The notes: generated from the letters alone by a model not told the origin. DNA of 61,123 nt from Clostridia bacterium (GCA_016293435.1 JAEDEG010000001.1:1-61123); one strand, 5' to 3'; shown: positions 44,442-54,359, counted from the first letter of the stretch. A program made the numbers and translations.

Positions 44442-45335
44442 TTAATGTATTAAAAATCCCCTGTCTGCCATGCTTACAAATCGTTCACCTCCACATACGA
44501 TATGGTCTATCAACATTATTCCTGCTGTTTTTAGGCTTTCGGCAAGGACTTTGGTATTATGTATATCATTATTTGAAGGGTTTGGGTTTTTATTTGGGTG
44601 ATTATGAGCGAGTATCACTTTAGTACCGCGATGTTTAATTATAGATTTTATAATTTTTCGCGGATAAAATCCTGTTTCGGTTTCGCTACCTTCGCTTATA
44701 ACCTCAATTACCTTCGCTGCTTGATTTTCGTCTAAAATAATTACAATTGAATTTTCCTCAACATGACTTGCAAAGTAATCACAACAAAATTTGCCAGCCT
44801 TATGTGCAGTGTTTAATAATTCGCCTTCTTTGTTTGTTGTTCTCAAATATTGAGAAATTTGGCGAAATAAGCTTATTAAACCGGCAGATACTTCACTTAT
44901 TCCATTGACTTCCATCAAATCATAGTATTCAGCATTAAAAACTCCTTCTAATGAGCCAAAATGTTCAATCAAACGATGAGCTATTTCATTGGTATCCTTT
45001 AGAGGTATTGAATGAAATAGCAAAAATTCTAATACTTCATACTCGCTAAAGCAACTTAGGCCAAATTTGAAGAATTTATCTCTGACTCTTTTTCGGTGAT
45101 CTTTGTGAATTGATTTTATTTTCGAATTTGATTTTTTGGTTTTGTTTGAAGACTCTGTTTTCATTTTCGTTCCGGCGTTTGCATCATTCTTAGTTTCATT
45201 TGCTAAAGATTCCATATTGGTTGGCATGAATGAAAATTCGCCGGGCTCATCATACAGTGATTTGCCATTTAAATTGAATGCTTCAAAAAATGAAATATCA
45301 TTTTCTTCGCTGTCTTCATTGTATTTATATATCAT
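44442..45335 (-). CDS. radC: RadC-family JAMM protein
   Basis: A 297-residue protein with an N-terminal helix-hairpin-helix (RLIEHFGSLEGVFNAEYYDL) and a C-terminal JAB/MPN metal-binding domain with the JAMM motif HNHPNKNPNPSNND. The family was named for DNA repair, but the evidence is weak; members are often linked to mobile DNA and DNA metabolism. The first 75 residues (acidic, Lys/Ser/Asn-rich) are extra compared with typical RadC of about 225. Start ATG 45335 lies 3 bases after the tlyA stop, so it is co-translated. Confidence 0.85.
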   Translation of the reverse strand: MIYKYNEDSEENDISFFEAFNLNGKSLYDEPGEFSFMPTNMESLANETKNDANAGTKMKTESSNKTKKSNSKIKSIHKDHRKRVRDKFFKFGLSCFSEYEVLEFLLFHSIPLKDTNEIAHRLIEHFGSLEGVFNAEYYDLMEVNGISEVSAGLISLFRQISQYLRTTNKEGELLNTAHKAGKFCCDYFASHVEENSIVIILDENQAAKVIEVISEGSETETGFYPRKIIKSIIKHRGTKVILAHNHPNKNPNPSNNDIHNTKVLAESLKTAGIMLIDHIVCGGERFVSMADRGFLIH

Positions 45336-45338
45336 TTT

Positions 45339-46142
45339 TTACACATCCATTCTATGAGAACTATCGGTAACGCTATTGATGATTTCTTCATCTACCAAAT
45401 TATGAGGTGAATTTTCTTTTTTTAAAAGCAAAAGGAATTCTATATTCCCTTCGGGACCTTTTATCGGCGAATAGCTTAAATTTTCTACCGAAAACCCCAA
45501 GTTGTATGAAAAGTCAACTATATCAGATATTACATTTCTGTGAATCTGTATATCTCTAACAACCCCTTTTTTTCCAACTTGATCACGTCCTGCTTCGAAT
45601 TGTGGTTTTATAAGGGCGACAACATTTCCGGTGAGGTTGAGAAGCTTGAATGCAACCGGCAATACAAGTTTTAATGAAATAAAGGCTACATCTATTGAAA
45701 TAAAATCTATTTCATCTTCAATTTTATCAAAATCTATATATCTGATATTTGTTCTTTCCATATTAATAACTCTTAAATCATTTCTAAGCTTCCAGGCTAA
45801 TTGACCATATCCGACATCAACTGCATACACTTTTGATGCACCGTTTTGTAGCATACAGTCAGTAAATCCACCGGTAGACGCACCAATATCCATGCAAATG
45901 GATTGTTCTAAATTCAAGTGAAATATATGAACGGCCTTATCGAGTTTTAAGCCTCCCCTACTTACAAACGGAAGTTTTTGGCCTCTTATTTCTATATTTT
46001 CTCCCTCTTTAATTTTATCTCCTGCTTTCAAAGCTTTTTGCCCATTTACATATACTATTCCTGACATAATAAGAGCCTTGGCTTTTTCTCTGCTTTCTAC
46101 CAAACCTCTGTTAACCATTTCAACATCTACTCTTAAATTCAT
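45339..46142 (-). CDS. tlyA: TlyA-family rRNA 2'-O-methyltransferase / hemolysin A
   Basis: A 267-residue protein. An N-terminal S4 RNA-binding domain (about 1-60) precedes an FtsJ-type Rossmann methyltransferase with the SAM site DIGASTGGFTDCML (near 87). TlyA methylates ribose in 16S and 23S rRNA; older hemolysin annotations are doubtful. In Firmicutes it sits between dxs and nadK/argR/recN; nadK, argR and recN are absent here and radC follows instead. Start overlaps the dxs stop by 4 bases. Confidence 0.92.
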   Translation of the reverse strand: MNLRVDVEMVNRGLVESREKAKALIMSGIVYVNGQKALKAGDKIKEGENIEIRGQKLPFVSRGGLKLDKAVHIFHLNLEQSICMDIGASTGGFTDCMLQNGASKVYAVDVGYGQLAWKLRNDLRVINMERTNIRYIDFDKIEDEIDFISIDVAFISLKLVLPVAFKLLNLTGNVVALIKPQFEAGRDQVGKKGVVRDIQIHRNVISDIVDFSYNLGFSVENLSYSPIKGPEGNIEFLLLLKKENSPHNLVDEEIINSVTDSSHRMDV

Positions 46143-47995
46143 TTTCCAAATTCCTCTTTAATTCTTAAAACTATTTTGTCGGCAGTTAAATTATACCTTT
46201 CAAACAATTGTTCCTGAGTGCCTTGGCAAACAAAGCAATCATCAAATCCGAGGTTTATAACTATGCAGTGTGATATGTTTTCTAATACAGAAGTAATGTA
46301 TTGTCCTGCACCACCAGTAATTACATTATCTTCAATCGTTACTATCATACGGGTTTTAGCGGATATATTTAAAGCGCGTTCTTTGTTAAATGGCTTTATA
46401 CATCTGACGTTATATACTTTCACTCCAAAATTAGACCGGTTAAGCAATTTTGATGCTTCAACTGAACATTCAAGCATTCTGCCCACAGAAAGTATAACAA
46501 TATCATCCCCGGTATTATAAACCAATTCCGGATTACAACTAAAAGGTTCTCTATACTCCCTTTTTGGGGCATAAGATTTGGGGTATCTGACAGCAACCGG
46601 ACCGTTGCATTCATCAATTGCATAATCTAACATGTGAATAAATTCATTCTCACACGACGGAGCTAATATTTTGATGTTTGGAATGTGAGTAAGATACGAT
46701 AAATCAAATATTCCCTGATGAGTTTCTCCATCCTCACCTACAACTCCGGCACGGTCTATTGCAAAAACTACGTGCAAATTTTGTAAGCATACGTCGTGCA
46801 ATATCTGATCATATGATCTTTGAAAAAATGTTGAATAGACAGCAAACACCGGTATCAACCCGCGAGTGGCCAATCCTGCCGAAAAAGTGGTTGCATGCTG
46901 TTCAGCTATTCCAACATCGAAAAATCGCTCCGGATATTTTTGGCTAAAACCATCCAAGCCACAACCTTTTCCCATTGCTGCAGTAATTGCAACTAACTTA
47001 TCGTTTTCTCCGGCTTTATTTTGCATGTATTTTCCAAAAATATTAGTGTATGAAGTACCTTGGTTACCTGATGAATCGATATTGTTATCGCTTTTGGGAG
47101 ATACTCCATGATATACATCCGGATTGTCTTCTGCAGGTCTATATCCCTTTCCCTTGTGCGTAAACGTATGAACTAAAACTGGACCCGGGGTGTTTTTTGC
47201 TTTTATAAATGCTTCGGTTAATTCATCTATGTTATGTCCATCTATTATACCTATATAAGTCATGCCCAGTTCTTCAAATAACGGAACCTCTATAGCTGCA
47301 AATTTAATCAAATCCTTTGTAAATTTAATTAGCTTTGTAATTTTATTGCCAAATCCCCCCATTTTATCCAAAAATCTGTGTAAATGGCTTTTGGCAGATA
47401 TATATTTTTTGCCTAATCTGAGCATACTCAAATGTGACGAAAGCCCGCCAACATTTTGATTGATAGACATTTCATTATCATTTAATACAACTATAAGCTT
47501 AGTTTTGGAAGCACCGGCATCATTTAATGCTTCAAATGCCATACCGCCGCTTAATGCTCCGTCACCAATAAATGCAATTACTTCAAAATTTTCTTTGTTT
47601 ATATCTCTTGCTTTAGCAATACCTAGCGCAGCAGAAATGGAAGTACTTGCGTGTCCGGTATTGAAACAATCAAAATTACTTTCTTCAACTTTTGGGAATC
47701 CGGAAAGACCATTCAACTTTCTTAGAGTATTAAACTTATCTGCTCTTCCGGTTAAAATTTTGTGGACATAACATTGATGTCCAACATCAAAAATTATCTT
47801 ATCGTTAGGAAAGTCAAAAACCTTATGAAGTGCAATAGTTAGTTCAACAACACCAAGGTTAGATGCAAGATGTCCTCCGTTTTTCATTACATTTTCAATC
47901 AAAAAATTTCTGATTTCGTCTGTAAGTTCTTTTGCATTGCTGTTATTTATATTTTTTAGGTTTTTATCACTTATGAGTTCTTCCTTAAATTTCAT
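46139..47995 (-). CDS. dxs: 1-deoxy-D-xylulose-5-phosphate synthase
   Basis: A 618-residue thiamine-diphosphate enzyme that condenses pyruvate and glyceraldehyde 3-phosphate, the first step of the MEP isoprenoid pathway. The ThDP motif begins at GDGALSGGMAFEALNDAG (near 147); the pyrimidine-binding central domain has GIAEQHATTFSAGLA, and the C-terminal transketolase-like domain is complete. AAGGAT precedes ATG 47995. It supplies the ispA product downstream in the pathway, matching the local gene order, with 38 bases between. Confidence 0.96.
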   Translation of the reverse strand: MKFKEELISDKNLKNINNSNAKELTDEIRNFLIENVMKNGGHLASNLGVVELTIALHKVFDFPNDKIIFDVGHQCYVHKILTGRADKFNTLRKLNGLSGFPKVEESNFDCFNTGHASTSISAALGIAKARDINKENFEVIAFIGDGALSGGMAFEALNDAGASKTKLIVVLNDNEMSINQNVGGLSSHLSMLRLGKKYISAKSHLHRFLDKMGGFGNKITKLIKFTKDLIKFAAIEVPLFEELGMTYIGIIDGHNIDELTEAFIKAKNTPGPVLVHTFTHKGKGYRPAEDNPDVYHGVSPKSDNNIDSSGNQGTSYTNIFGKYMQNKAGENDKLVAITAAMGKGCGLDGFSQKYPERFFDVGIAEQHATTFSAGLATRGLIPVFAVYSTFFQRSYDQILHDVCLQNLHVVFAIDRAGVVGEDGETHQGIFDLSYLTHIPNIKILAPSCENEFIHMLDYAIDECNGPVAVRYPKSYAPKREYREPFSCNPELVYNTGDDIVILSVGRMLECSVEASKLLNRSNFGVKVYNVRCIKPFNKERALNISAKTRMIVTIEDNVITGGAGQYITSVLENISHCIVINLGFDDCFVCQGTQEQLFERYNLTADKIVLRIKEEFGK

Positions 47996-48033
47996 AACAT
48001 AATCCTTTTGTAGTTTGTGATTTACACATTGCT

Positions 48034-48876
48034 TTATTCAAACAAATAGCAAAGTAATCCGCACAAAAATTGGCTGGTTTTATATTTTTTCAAAATATTA
48101 ATAGAGTTGCCGTAGTATTGGTTTAGCATTTTTCGAGCAATATCACTCCCGAAATAAGACACAAAATTCGGCGAATCTGATATCTTTTTATCATCTTCGG
48201 TAACATCTTCAAAATCATCCCGTATCTGAAATGCCAAGCCAAGATTATATGCAAAGCTCTCCATTTCATTCAACGTATCTTCACTTCCCTCGGCAATGAG
48301 AACTCCCGAAACCACAGCAGCCTTTATAAGATTTGCTGTTTTAAGTTCAATAAGTTTTATAAATTGTTTTTCATCGTATATTCCGGTATCTGCTATCGAC
48401 AAATCGATAATCTGACCATCAATCATGCCGTGTGCACCTGCACATTTGGCAATACATTGCATAGCCTTAATCTGATATTGTGTAGTACAATTGTTTGCCA
48501 TAATTTCATATGCTGAATTTAACAACGCGTCTCCACACAATATGCCGAATGCTTCACCAAATTTTTTGTGGCAACTCAGTTGTCCCCTTCTATAATCGGA
48601 ATTGTCCATTGCGGGCAAGTCATCGTGCACCAGAGAATACGCGTGTATAAATTCTATACCGGCAGCAAACGGCAATGCCTTGTTTATATCACCATCCAGC
48701 ATTTTGCAGATTTCAATACACAGAATCGAACGTAGCCTTTTTCCACCGTTTAAAACAGAGTATTTCATAGAATCCAGCAATACAGGCGAAACTTCGGGGT
48801 AACGTGACTCTAAATAATTCTTTATATAGTCATCTATAAATTTAATTTTATTTTTATATATATCGTTAAAGTTCAT
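48034..48876 (-). CDS. ispA: Geranyl/farnesyl diphosphate synthase
   Basis: A 280-residue polyprenyl synthetase that makes farnesyl diphosphate from IPP and DMAPP. The first Asp-rich motif is DDLPAMDNSDYRRG (near 82) and the second is DDFEDVTEDD (near 220). ATG 48876 lies 2 bases after xseB and uses a GGAG inside the xseB end. Its product feeds cell-wall lipid carrier and quinone synthesis. Standard length. Confidence 0.94.
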   Translation of the reverse strand: MNFNDIYKNKIKFIDDYIKNYLESRYPEVSPVLLDSMKYSVLNGGKRLRSILCIEICKMLDGDINKALPFAAGIEFIHAYSLVHDDLPAMDNSDYRRGQLSCHKKFGEAFGILCGDALLNSAYEIMANNCTTQYQIKAMQCIAKCAGAHGMIDGQIIDLSIADTGIYDEKQFIKLIELKTANLIKAAVVSGVLIAEGSEDTLNEMESFAYNLGLAFQIRDDFEDVTEDDKKISDSPNFVSYFGSDIARKMLNQYYGNSINILKKYKTSQFLCGLLCYLFE

Positions 48877-48878
48877 TG

Positions 48879-49115
48879 TTAATTCTCCGTTAAAATATCT
48901 TTTGTTATATCGTTATCTTCGTAATTCCCATTTTGAATTATTTCTATTTTTTGCTTTGATTTTTCCAAGATTTTATTACATTCAAAAGACAGCGATACAG
49001 CTTTTTTATACATTTCAATGCTCTCATCTAACGTCAAATTACCTTCTTCTAATGCTTTTACGGCATTTTCGAGATCACACAAATATTCTTCAAATGTCGG
49101 TTTGTTTTTCTTCAT
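48879..49115 (-). CDS. xseB: Exodeoxyribonuclease VII small subunit
   Basis: A 78-residue protein, the small subunit of the single-strand exonuclease VII. The family pattern TFEEYLCDLENAVKALEEGNL followed by LDESIEMYKKAVSL and coiled coil is complete. ATG 49115 is chosen because AAGGAG sits 8 bases upstream; a TTG/ATG 7 codons earlier lies before the site. The start overlaps the xseA end by 26 bases. Confidence 0.92.
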   Translation of the reverse strand: MKKNKPTFEEYLCDLENAVKALEEGNLTLDESIEMYKKAVSLSFECNKILEKSKQKIEIIQNGNYEDNDITKDILTEN

Positions 49116-50304
49116 ATACAATGCTCCTTGTAACACACTCTAAGTTGCCATCTTTCAATATAACTTTGATGATGTCTCCAACCTGAATCTTATTGATATC
49201 TAAAAGTGTCCCTTCATTATTCAGGATAATGCTGTATCCTCTTGACAAAACTGATAGTGGATTCAAAACACTCAAAGATGATACTTGCTCGGATAATTTG
49301 TAGAATAATTCATCTATCTTGTTTTTCATACAAACATCTATATTGGCAACCAAATTCTTTAGTTTATATTCATTTACATCAATCCGCGAGATAAGACGTT
49401 CTTTTAGTGATGAAAGTGAATACAAACTTAATTTTGCCGTAAAAGCTGCTATTTGCGAATTAATCAATACAGTCGACTTTTCCTGAGCGATTTTTAAAAA
49501 ATGGAATAACTCATCGCACGAAGGAACAGCCAATTCTGCGGCTACCGAAGGTGTTGGTGCTCTTACGTCTGCAACAAAGTCTGAAATGGTATAATCTGTT
49601 TCATGTCCAACACCTGAGATTATGGGAGTATCACACTCAAATATTGCTCTTGCTGTTTTTTCTTCATTAAAAGCCCATAAATCTTCTATAGATCCTCCTC
49701 CTCGCGCGATTATTATACAATCACAATCGCCCAATTCAGACAAATACTTTATTCCGTCACAAATAGAGTCGGCAGCACCTATTCCCTGCACTTTGGCTGG
49801 ATAGACACACACATTGGCTATAGGATACCTTCGTTTCAAAACATCAAGAATATCCCTCAATGCAGCACCTGAAACAGATGTGACAACTCCCACTTTTTTT
49901 GGTATAGATGGAATTTTCTTTTTTAAATTCGCAGAAAACAAGCCCTCTGATTCTAACTTCAATTTAAGTTGTTCGTATGCGGCATACAGCTCTCCGGCCC
50001 CGTCAGGTATCATTGATTCGGCATATAACTGATATGTGCCGCTTGCCTCATACACAGAAATTTTTCCGAATACGATGACTTTCATTCCGTCAACAGGAAT
50101 GAATTTGGTTTTTGAAGAATATCCCCTAAACATAATGGCTTTAAGGGCTGAATTTTCATCCTTTATGGTGAAATAATAATTACCGGTGTAATGTTTTTTG
50201 AAATTCGAGATTTCACCCTTAACCCACAAATCACTCAGATGAGCATTTCGGTCTATGTATCTTTTCATATAATTATTGAGCTGTGAAACAGTAATTACAG
50301 GCAT
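49090..50304 (-). CDS. xseA: Exodeoxyribonuclease VII large subunit
   Basis: A 404-residue catalytic subunit that degrades ssDNA from both ends to small oligonucleotides. The N-terminal OB-fold (about 1-100; LWVKGEISNFK, HYTGNYYFTIKD) binds ssDNA; the nuclease region has IIARGGGSIEDLWAFNEE and GVGHETDYTISDFVADVRAPTPS (split here by residues), both diagnostic. GGGAGAG precedes ATG 50304. Twelve bases follow nusB. Standard length. Confidence 0.95.
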   Translation of the reverse strand: MPVITVSQLNNYMKRYIDRNAHLSDLWVKGEISNFKKHYTGNYYFTIKDENSALKAIMFRGYSSKTKFIPVDGMKVIVFGKISVYEASGTYQLYAESMIPDGAGELYAAYEQLKLKLESEGLFSANLKKKIPSIPKKVGVVTSVSGAALRDILDVLKRRYPIANVCVYPAKVQGIGAADSICDGIKYLSELGDCDCIIIARGGGSIEDLWAFNEEKTARAIFECDTPIISGVGHETDYTISDFVADVRAPTPSVAAELAVPSCDELFHFLKIAQEKSTVLINSQIAAFTAKLSLYSLSSLKERLISRIDVNEYKLKNLVANIDVCMKNKIDELFYKLSEQVSSLSVLNPLSVLSRGYSIILNNEGTLLDINKIQVGDIIKVILKDGNLECVTRSIVYEEKQTDI

Positions 50305-50316
50305 ACTACTCTCCCA

Positions 50317-50718
50317 TTAAACAACCGAAGCTAAAACTCCGTTTATAAATGCAGGAGAATCATCATCGCCAAACCTTTTTGCAAGCTCCACAGCTTCATT
50401 GATTGATACCTGATAAGGTATATCATCTATATAAAGAATTTCACACATAGCCAACCTGAGAATTGATAGGTTGATTTTTGAAATACGTTCTAATGACCAG
50501 CTTTTTAAATTTTTAGATATTTCGCAGTCAATTTTTTCAATGTTTTTGTAACACTGTTTGGTAACAGAGTCAAAATACAACGAATCATTTTGTTGGTTTA
50601 TATCATCTTTAGAGTATTCCTTGTTAAATTCAATAATATTTTCCGGCGGTTGTGTTGAATGAAACGGTATTTCAAAAATTGTTTTAAATGCAGCTTCACG
50701 TGCTGTTTTTCTGCTCAT
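50317..50718 (-). CDS. nusB: Transcription antitermination factor NusB
   Basis: A 133-residue all-helical RNA-binding protein that joins NusE/S10 on boxA for rRNA antitermination. The ends are typical: KTAREAAFKTIFEI at the start and EAVELAKRFGDDDSPAFING near the end. GGAGG precedes ATG 50718. Position between the Asp23 gene and xseA matches Firmicutes order; folD is missing. Confidence 0.92.
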   Translation of the reverse strand: MSRKTAREAAFKTIFEIPFHSTQPPENIIEFNKEYSKDDINQQNDSLYFDSVTKQCYKNIEKIDCEISKNLKSWSLERISKINLSILRLAMCEILYIDDIPYQVSINEAVELAKRFGDDDSPAFINGVLASVV

Positions 50719-50769
50719 TTTATTCCTCCGTAATAAACACTTCTGACTAAAACAAAGTTTTAATGTAAA

Positions 50770-51168
50770 TTATTCATCATCTGAAATGTCGTCTGATATA
50801 TCTTCCAACCTGTTTTCTTTTTCAAATTCTACACCGGAAATATGAATATTAACTTTAGAGACATTTTGTCCGGACATAGATTCAACAGATTTTTTTACAT
50901 TTTCTTGAACTTCCCATGCAATTTCGGGAATTCTTGTTCCGTATTTTATGCACAGGCTGATATCAATTGTTATTTCTGAATCAACTGAAGATATTTTTAT
51001 GCCTTTAGTTGCATTTTTTTTGCCGAATTTTTGCACAATTTCACCAGCGATAGACCCGCCGGCAAGACCGCACACACCTTCAACTTCCATTACTGCTACT
51101 GATGCAATTGTAGCTATAACTTCGTCTGATATTTTTATCGAACCATTGTTTTCGTTTATGTTTTCCAT
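50770..51168 (-). CDS. Asp23/Gls24 family envelope stress protein
   Basis: A 132-residue protein of the YqhY type. IKISDEVIATIASVAVMEVEGV and a GRxxVKI-like region mark the family, here with VDISLCIKYG-like strands in TIDISLCIKYGTRIPEIA. It is thought to act at the membrane or in regulating fatty-acid synthesis; neighbours (spoIIIAH, nusB) are as usual. AGGAGG lies 6 bases before ATG 51168. C-terminal acidic tail (DDISDDE) as in other members. Confidence 0.85.
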   Translation of the reverse strand: MENINENNGSIKISDEVIATIASVAVMEVEGVCGLAGGSIAGEIVQKFGKKNATKGIKISSVDSEITIDISLCIKYGTRIPEIAWEVQENVKKSVESMSGQNVSKVNIHISGVEFEKENRLEDISDDISDDE

Positions 51169-51206
51169 ATTAATCCTCCTCTTTTTTCCTAATTATATCA
51201 CAAAAA

Positions 51207-51734
51207 TTACTTAACTTCAACTATTTTTATATTATTATTTCCTGTTTGTTCATAAATTATATCATTTATTTTTATAACTTCGTTGTTTTCGATGCTTTTA
51301 TTTGGAACAGTAACTGTAATATTATCATCTGATATGAAAACAACGCAATCATTAAAACCTTTAGCGTCTAACAATAGTTCACATTCAGATTCCAATTCTA
51401 TATCAGATGCCATTTTTAATATTTTTGTTTCTGCATTTTTTTTGCTTTCTTCGCTCATGTTTTCATCCCTCAATGTATTATTTAATATTTCCAATGCCTT
51501 GCTTCTTACAATTTCTCTGTCATTTTTAGCGCCAATAACATACTTATCTTTGTTGTCCATATTACCTACTAATACAGCTTCACCATCGGATGCAGATTCA
51601 TTTGCATTGTTCTCATCTACTTCAGCTACAGTAATGTCATTTTCACTATAATTTTGATTTACAATAAAACCAACGACAAATAAAATAGCAATAACAGCAA
51701 GTGATATATATTTCTTTTTTATAATCATAAACAT
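51207..51734 (-). CDS. spoIIIAH: Stage III sporulation protein AH
   Basis: A 175-residue mother-cell protein whose exported domain binds SpoIIQ across the septum in the SpoIIIA-SpoIIQ feeding-tube complex. One N-terminal TM (YISLAVIAILFVVGFIV) and a C-terminal YscJ-like ring-forming domain with conserved ECELLLDAKGFNDCVVFISDD. AGGAGG precedes ATG 51734. Many clostridia lack SpoIIQ and use other partners; no spoIIQ is in view. Confidence 0.88.
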   Translation of the reverse strand: MFMIIKKKYISLAVIAILFVVGFIVNQNYSENDITVAEVDENNANESASDGEAVLVGNMDNKDKYVIGAKNDREIVRSKALEILNNTLRDENMSEESKKNAETKILKMASDIELESECELLLDAKGFNDCVVFISDDNITVTVPNKSIENNEVIKINDIIYEQTGNNNIKIVEVK

Positions 51735-51745
51735 TTTTTGGCCTC

Positions 51746-52255
51746 CTAATTTTTCTCTAATATTTTAACTTTATGTATAGGAATATCAAAAACCGCAGCT
51801 ACTGTGTCAGATAAAGCTGCTTTAACTTCGGCTCTATTTGCTCCCTGTGCTGCAATAATTATCCCCTTGATTCCCGAGTATAGAGTTTTGGTTACATAGG
51901 GCTTGCTGATTGAAGATTCTGTTTGAAATACCGTTTTTTCTCCACCATCTTTTTCTGTGTCTTTAAGGACAACTTCTTCATTACTTGATTCAAACACAAT
52001 TAATACTTCAACTTCACCAACTCCGTTTATCTGAGACAGTATTTTCTCAAGTTTTTTTTCTAAGCTTGTAGCGTTTGTTTCTGATAACTTTGTTTCGTTA
52101 TCTACGTTTAAAGTATTATTTTTCTTCGTAGAATTTTCTTTTACGACAACCTTAGTCGATACCATAAGTGTGACTCCTAAAAGAATAAGGATAACAAGAA
52201 TTGGTATTGTTTTTTTGCTACTCAAAGTGTTTTTTGCGGTTTCAATAAACTCCAT
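51746..52255 (-). CDS. spoIIIAG: Stage III sporulation protein AG
   Basis: A 169-residue bitopic protein with a TM (IPILVILILLGVTLMV) and a C-terminal domain (VEVLIVFESSNEEVV, KGIIIAAQGANRAEVKAALS) that forms a large secretion-like ring in Bacillus. The start overlaps spoIIIAF by 14 bases. Confidence 0.9.
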   Translation of the reverse strand: MEFIETAKNTLSSKKTIPILVILILLGVTLMVSTKVVVKENSTKKNNTLNVDNETKLSETNATSLEKKLEKILSQINGVGEVEVLIVFESSNEEVVLKDTEKDGGEKTVFQTESSISKPYVTKTLYSGIKGIIIAAQGANRAEVKAALSDTVAAVFDIPIHKVKILEKN

Positions 52256-52682
52256 TGATCAATTCCACCTCATCATTATCAGTACAGTATTTATCCCTGA
52301 TATATTTATTTATATCCTGACTGCATTCTTTTATATTTCCTTTTATGGTAATTTTTAATTTATTTAAATCACTGTTTACCTCCACATCTCCATCGAATCC
52401 AAATGTTTCTTTAATGTCTTTTTTGATTTTTTCTGAAACAATTTTTGTAAACTCATTTTCTATGATGTTTGTATTGTCATTGTAAAATTCATTATCGTAA
52501 GAATCAGACATTTTCAGCTTTGCATTTTCAATTGGAATACCAAGTAACGTGAAAACAACCATTATTCCTCCCACTAAGTTATATATTCTTTTAAATGAAT
52601 CTTTTTTTATTAAAGATCCGATTAATTGAATGAGAACAGACAGTATCACCATTTTAATTATATAAATTTTTATTTCTTCCAT
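52242..52682 (-). CDS. spoIIIAF: Stage III sporulation protein AF
   Basis: A 146-residue membrane protein with two N-terminal TM segments (IKMVILSVLIQLIGSLI; LVGGIMVVFTLLGIPIE) and an exported YscJ-like domain. It ends inside the spoIIIAG start by 14 bases and begins 3 bases after spoIIIAE. The gene is short but has the family architecture. Confidence 0.85.
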   Translation of the reverse strand: MEEIKIYIIKMVILSVLIQLIGSLIKKDSFKRIYNLVGGIMVVFTLLGIPIENAKLKMSDSYDNEFYNDNTNIIENEFTKIVSEKIKKDIKETFGFDGDVEVNSDLNKLKITIKGNIKECSQDINKYIRDKYCTDNDEVELINGVY

Positions 52683-52685
52683 ATC

Positions 52686-53774
52686 TCACCCCGCTACCGA
52701 TACTATCGTTATCATAAGAACAAACATCACAGATATTAAAATAACCATTGCTGCAATGCTCACCAAAACATCACATATAGAATTAATGGCATTTGTTACA
52801 CTTGTTTCTCCAACCATTGATGTAATAACCGAACCTAATCGGAGCATAAATACAACACAAAAAACTTTTATTATTGGAGCAAGACAAATGAAAAGCAACG
52901 TAAAAAATCCAATATAACCAATTGCATTTTTTGTAATTGCCGAAGAGTACAGCAAGCTGCTTAGCGCTTCTGATAAGCAACCGCCTACAACAGGTACAAA
53001 ATTTCCAATCGCATATCTTGCAGTCCTTAAGGCTAAATTATCTCCTGCAACAGCTCCAAATCCGGTGAATGCTAATATTCCTGCAAATATCGTCATTATA
53101 AGTCCTATGATATATCTTGCAGCTTTTGAAATAAAGGATACAAAACCGGAAAGATTAAATGTACTTGAAATGTTTCCGATTATTGACAACAGCCCACAGC
53201 AGTACAACATTGGGAATACAATGTTTTTTATAATTGCAGCGATGACAGTGGATAAAGTCATAAATAATCCTTGAACTGAGGCTGCCGTTCTTGCAAAACC
53301 GCCTGAGATCAGTGTGCCTGCATAAACAGGAACAGCAAAACTCATATAATCAAATAAATCATTCAAGGCTTTTTTGCATGTATCGGACGAATATTCAAAT
53401 ACTGTAATCAGTAAAAAAGAGCACATTACAAAACATACATTGCTGCTTATTTCGGATAAGCCACCGTCTTTAATATATATTTTCATTACAGATATCAATA
53501 TACATATTAGTACTATATATATTATCCGGATTAATGAATGCTTAATTTCACCAAATGCAAATTCAGATATTTTATTTAAAAATTTTAGTATTTCATTATG
53601 CTTATCCTGGTTTTCGCGTAAAAAATTTAATTCAGATTGCCACTCACCTAGCGTTTCTTCGGATTTTTGGTAAAATTGATCTACGATTTTATCTTCTTTT
53701 GAGATATCCGAAGCAAATGCACAACAGGAACATATTGTGGCAATTATTATAAAAGATATAAAGATTTTTTTCAT
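52686..53774 (-). CDS. spoIIIAE: Stage III sporulation protein AE
   Basis: A 362-residue polytopic membrane protein with a signal peptide or first TM and about eight TM segments; conserved region TLISGGFARTAASVQGLFM and FVPVVGGCLSEALS. It is the core membrane subunit of the SpoIIIA apparatus. Start overlaps the spoIIIAD stop by 4 bases. Confidence 0.92.
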   Translation of the reverse strand: MKKIFISFIIIATICSCCAFASDISKEDKIVDQFYQKSEETLGEWQSELNFLRENQDKHNEILKFLNKISEFAFGEIKHSLIRIIYIVLICILISVMKIYIKDGGLSEISSNVCFVMCSFLLITVFEYSSDTCKKALNDLFDYMSFAVPVYAGTLISGGFARTAASVQGLFMTLSTVIAAIIKNIVFPMLYCCGLLSIIGNISSTFNLSGFVSFISKAARYIIGLIMTIFAGILAFTGFGAVAGDNLALRTARYAIGNFVPVVGGCLSEALSSLLYSSAITKNAIGYIGFFTLLFICLAPIIKVFCVVFMLRLGSVITSMVGETSVTNAINSICDVLVSIAAMVILISVMFVLMITIVSVAG

Positions 53775-54160
53775 AATAATAACAACATGTCAGTCACTTT
53801 ATTAATTAATTTGGCAAATTCCGGAGCGGCAACAATCATAATTGAAACCTTGCCTGCGAATTCGATTTTTGAAGCCAGATAATTTTCGCCGTTATCAGAG
53901 CATAATTGCGAAGAAAATTCACAAAGCAAGGATATAACAACAATTTTAATTGAAATTTTCAAATAATTATCTATACCATAAACTTTTTTTGACAGACTGT
54001 TAATGGATTCTAATATGTTCATGAGCTGCGGAACACATACAACAATAGTTAAAATACCGGCTCCAATTGCTATTACAGGAGAAAATGATGGTAATATATT
54101 TTTTACTATTAGAATTGCAAAAACAGATATAATACAAATACATACAGCTTTTATAATCAC
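53771..54160 (-). CDS. spoIIIAD: Stage III sporulation protein AD
   Basis: A 129-residue protein with three to four TM segments, typical of SpoIIIAD: SFSPVIAIGAGILTIV and an ending KVTDMLLLL. Four bases follow spoIIIAC; its stop overlaps spoIIIAE. Confidence 0.88.
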   Translation of the reverse strand: MIIKAVCICIISVFAILIVKNILPSFSPVIAIGAGILTIVVCVPQLMNILESINSLSKKVYGIDNYLKISIKIVVISLLCEFSSQLCSDNGENYLASKIEFAGKVSIMIVAAPEFAKLINKVTDMLLLL

Positions 54161-54164
54161 AATG

Positions 54165-54359
54165 CTATAACTCGAATAAATTTTTTATAGTGCTGAATAA
54201 TTCATATATCTGTTCAACAATCATTATCATAACAACAACCAGCCCTGCTATTGTAACCATCAATGCTTGCTCGTCTCTCCCGGATTGGACAAGCAATCTG
54301 TAGATGACTGCAACAACAATACCTATTGCTGCTATCTTAAAAATCAACTCCACATCCAT
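54165..54359 (-). CDS. spoIIIAC: Stage III sporulation protein AC
   Basis: A 64-residue two-TM protein: IFKIAAIGIVVAVIYRLL and VTIAGLVVVMIMIVEQIYEL, with the conserved SGRDEQALM between. Standard size. Confidence 0.9.
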   Translation of the reverse strand: MDVELIFKIAAIGIVVAVIYRLLVQSGRDEQALMVTIAGLVVVMIMIVEQIYELFSTIKNLFEL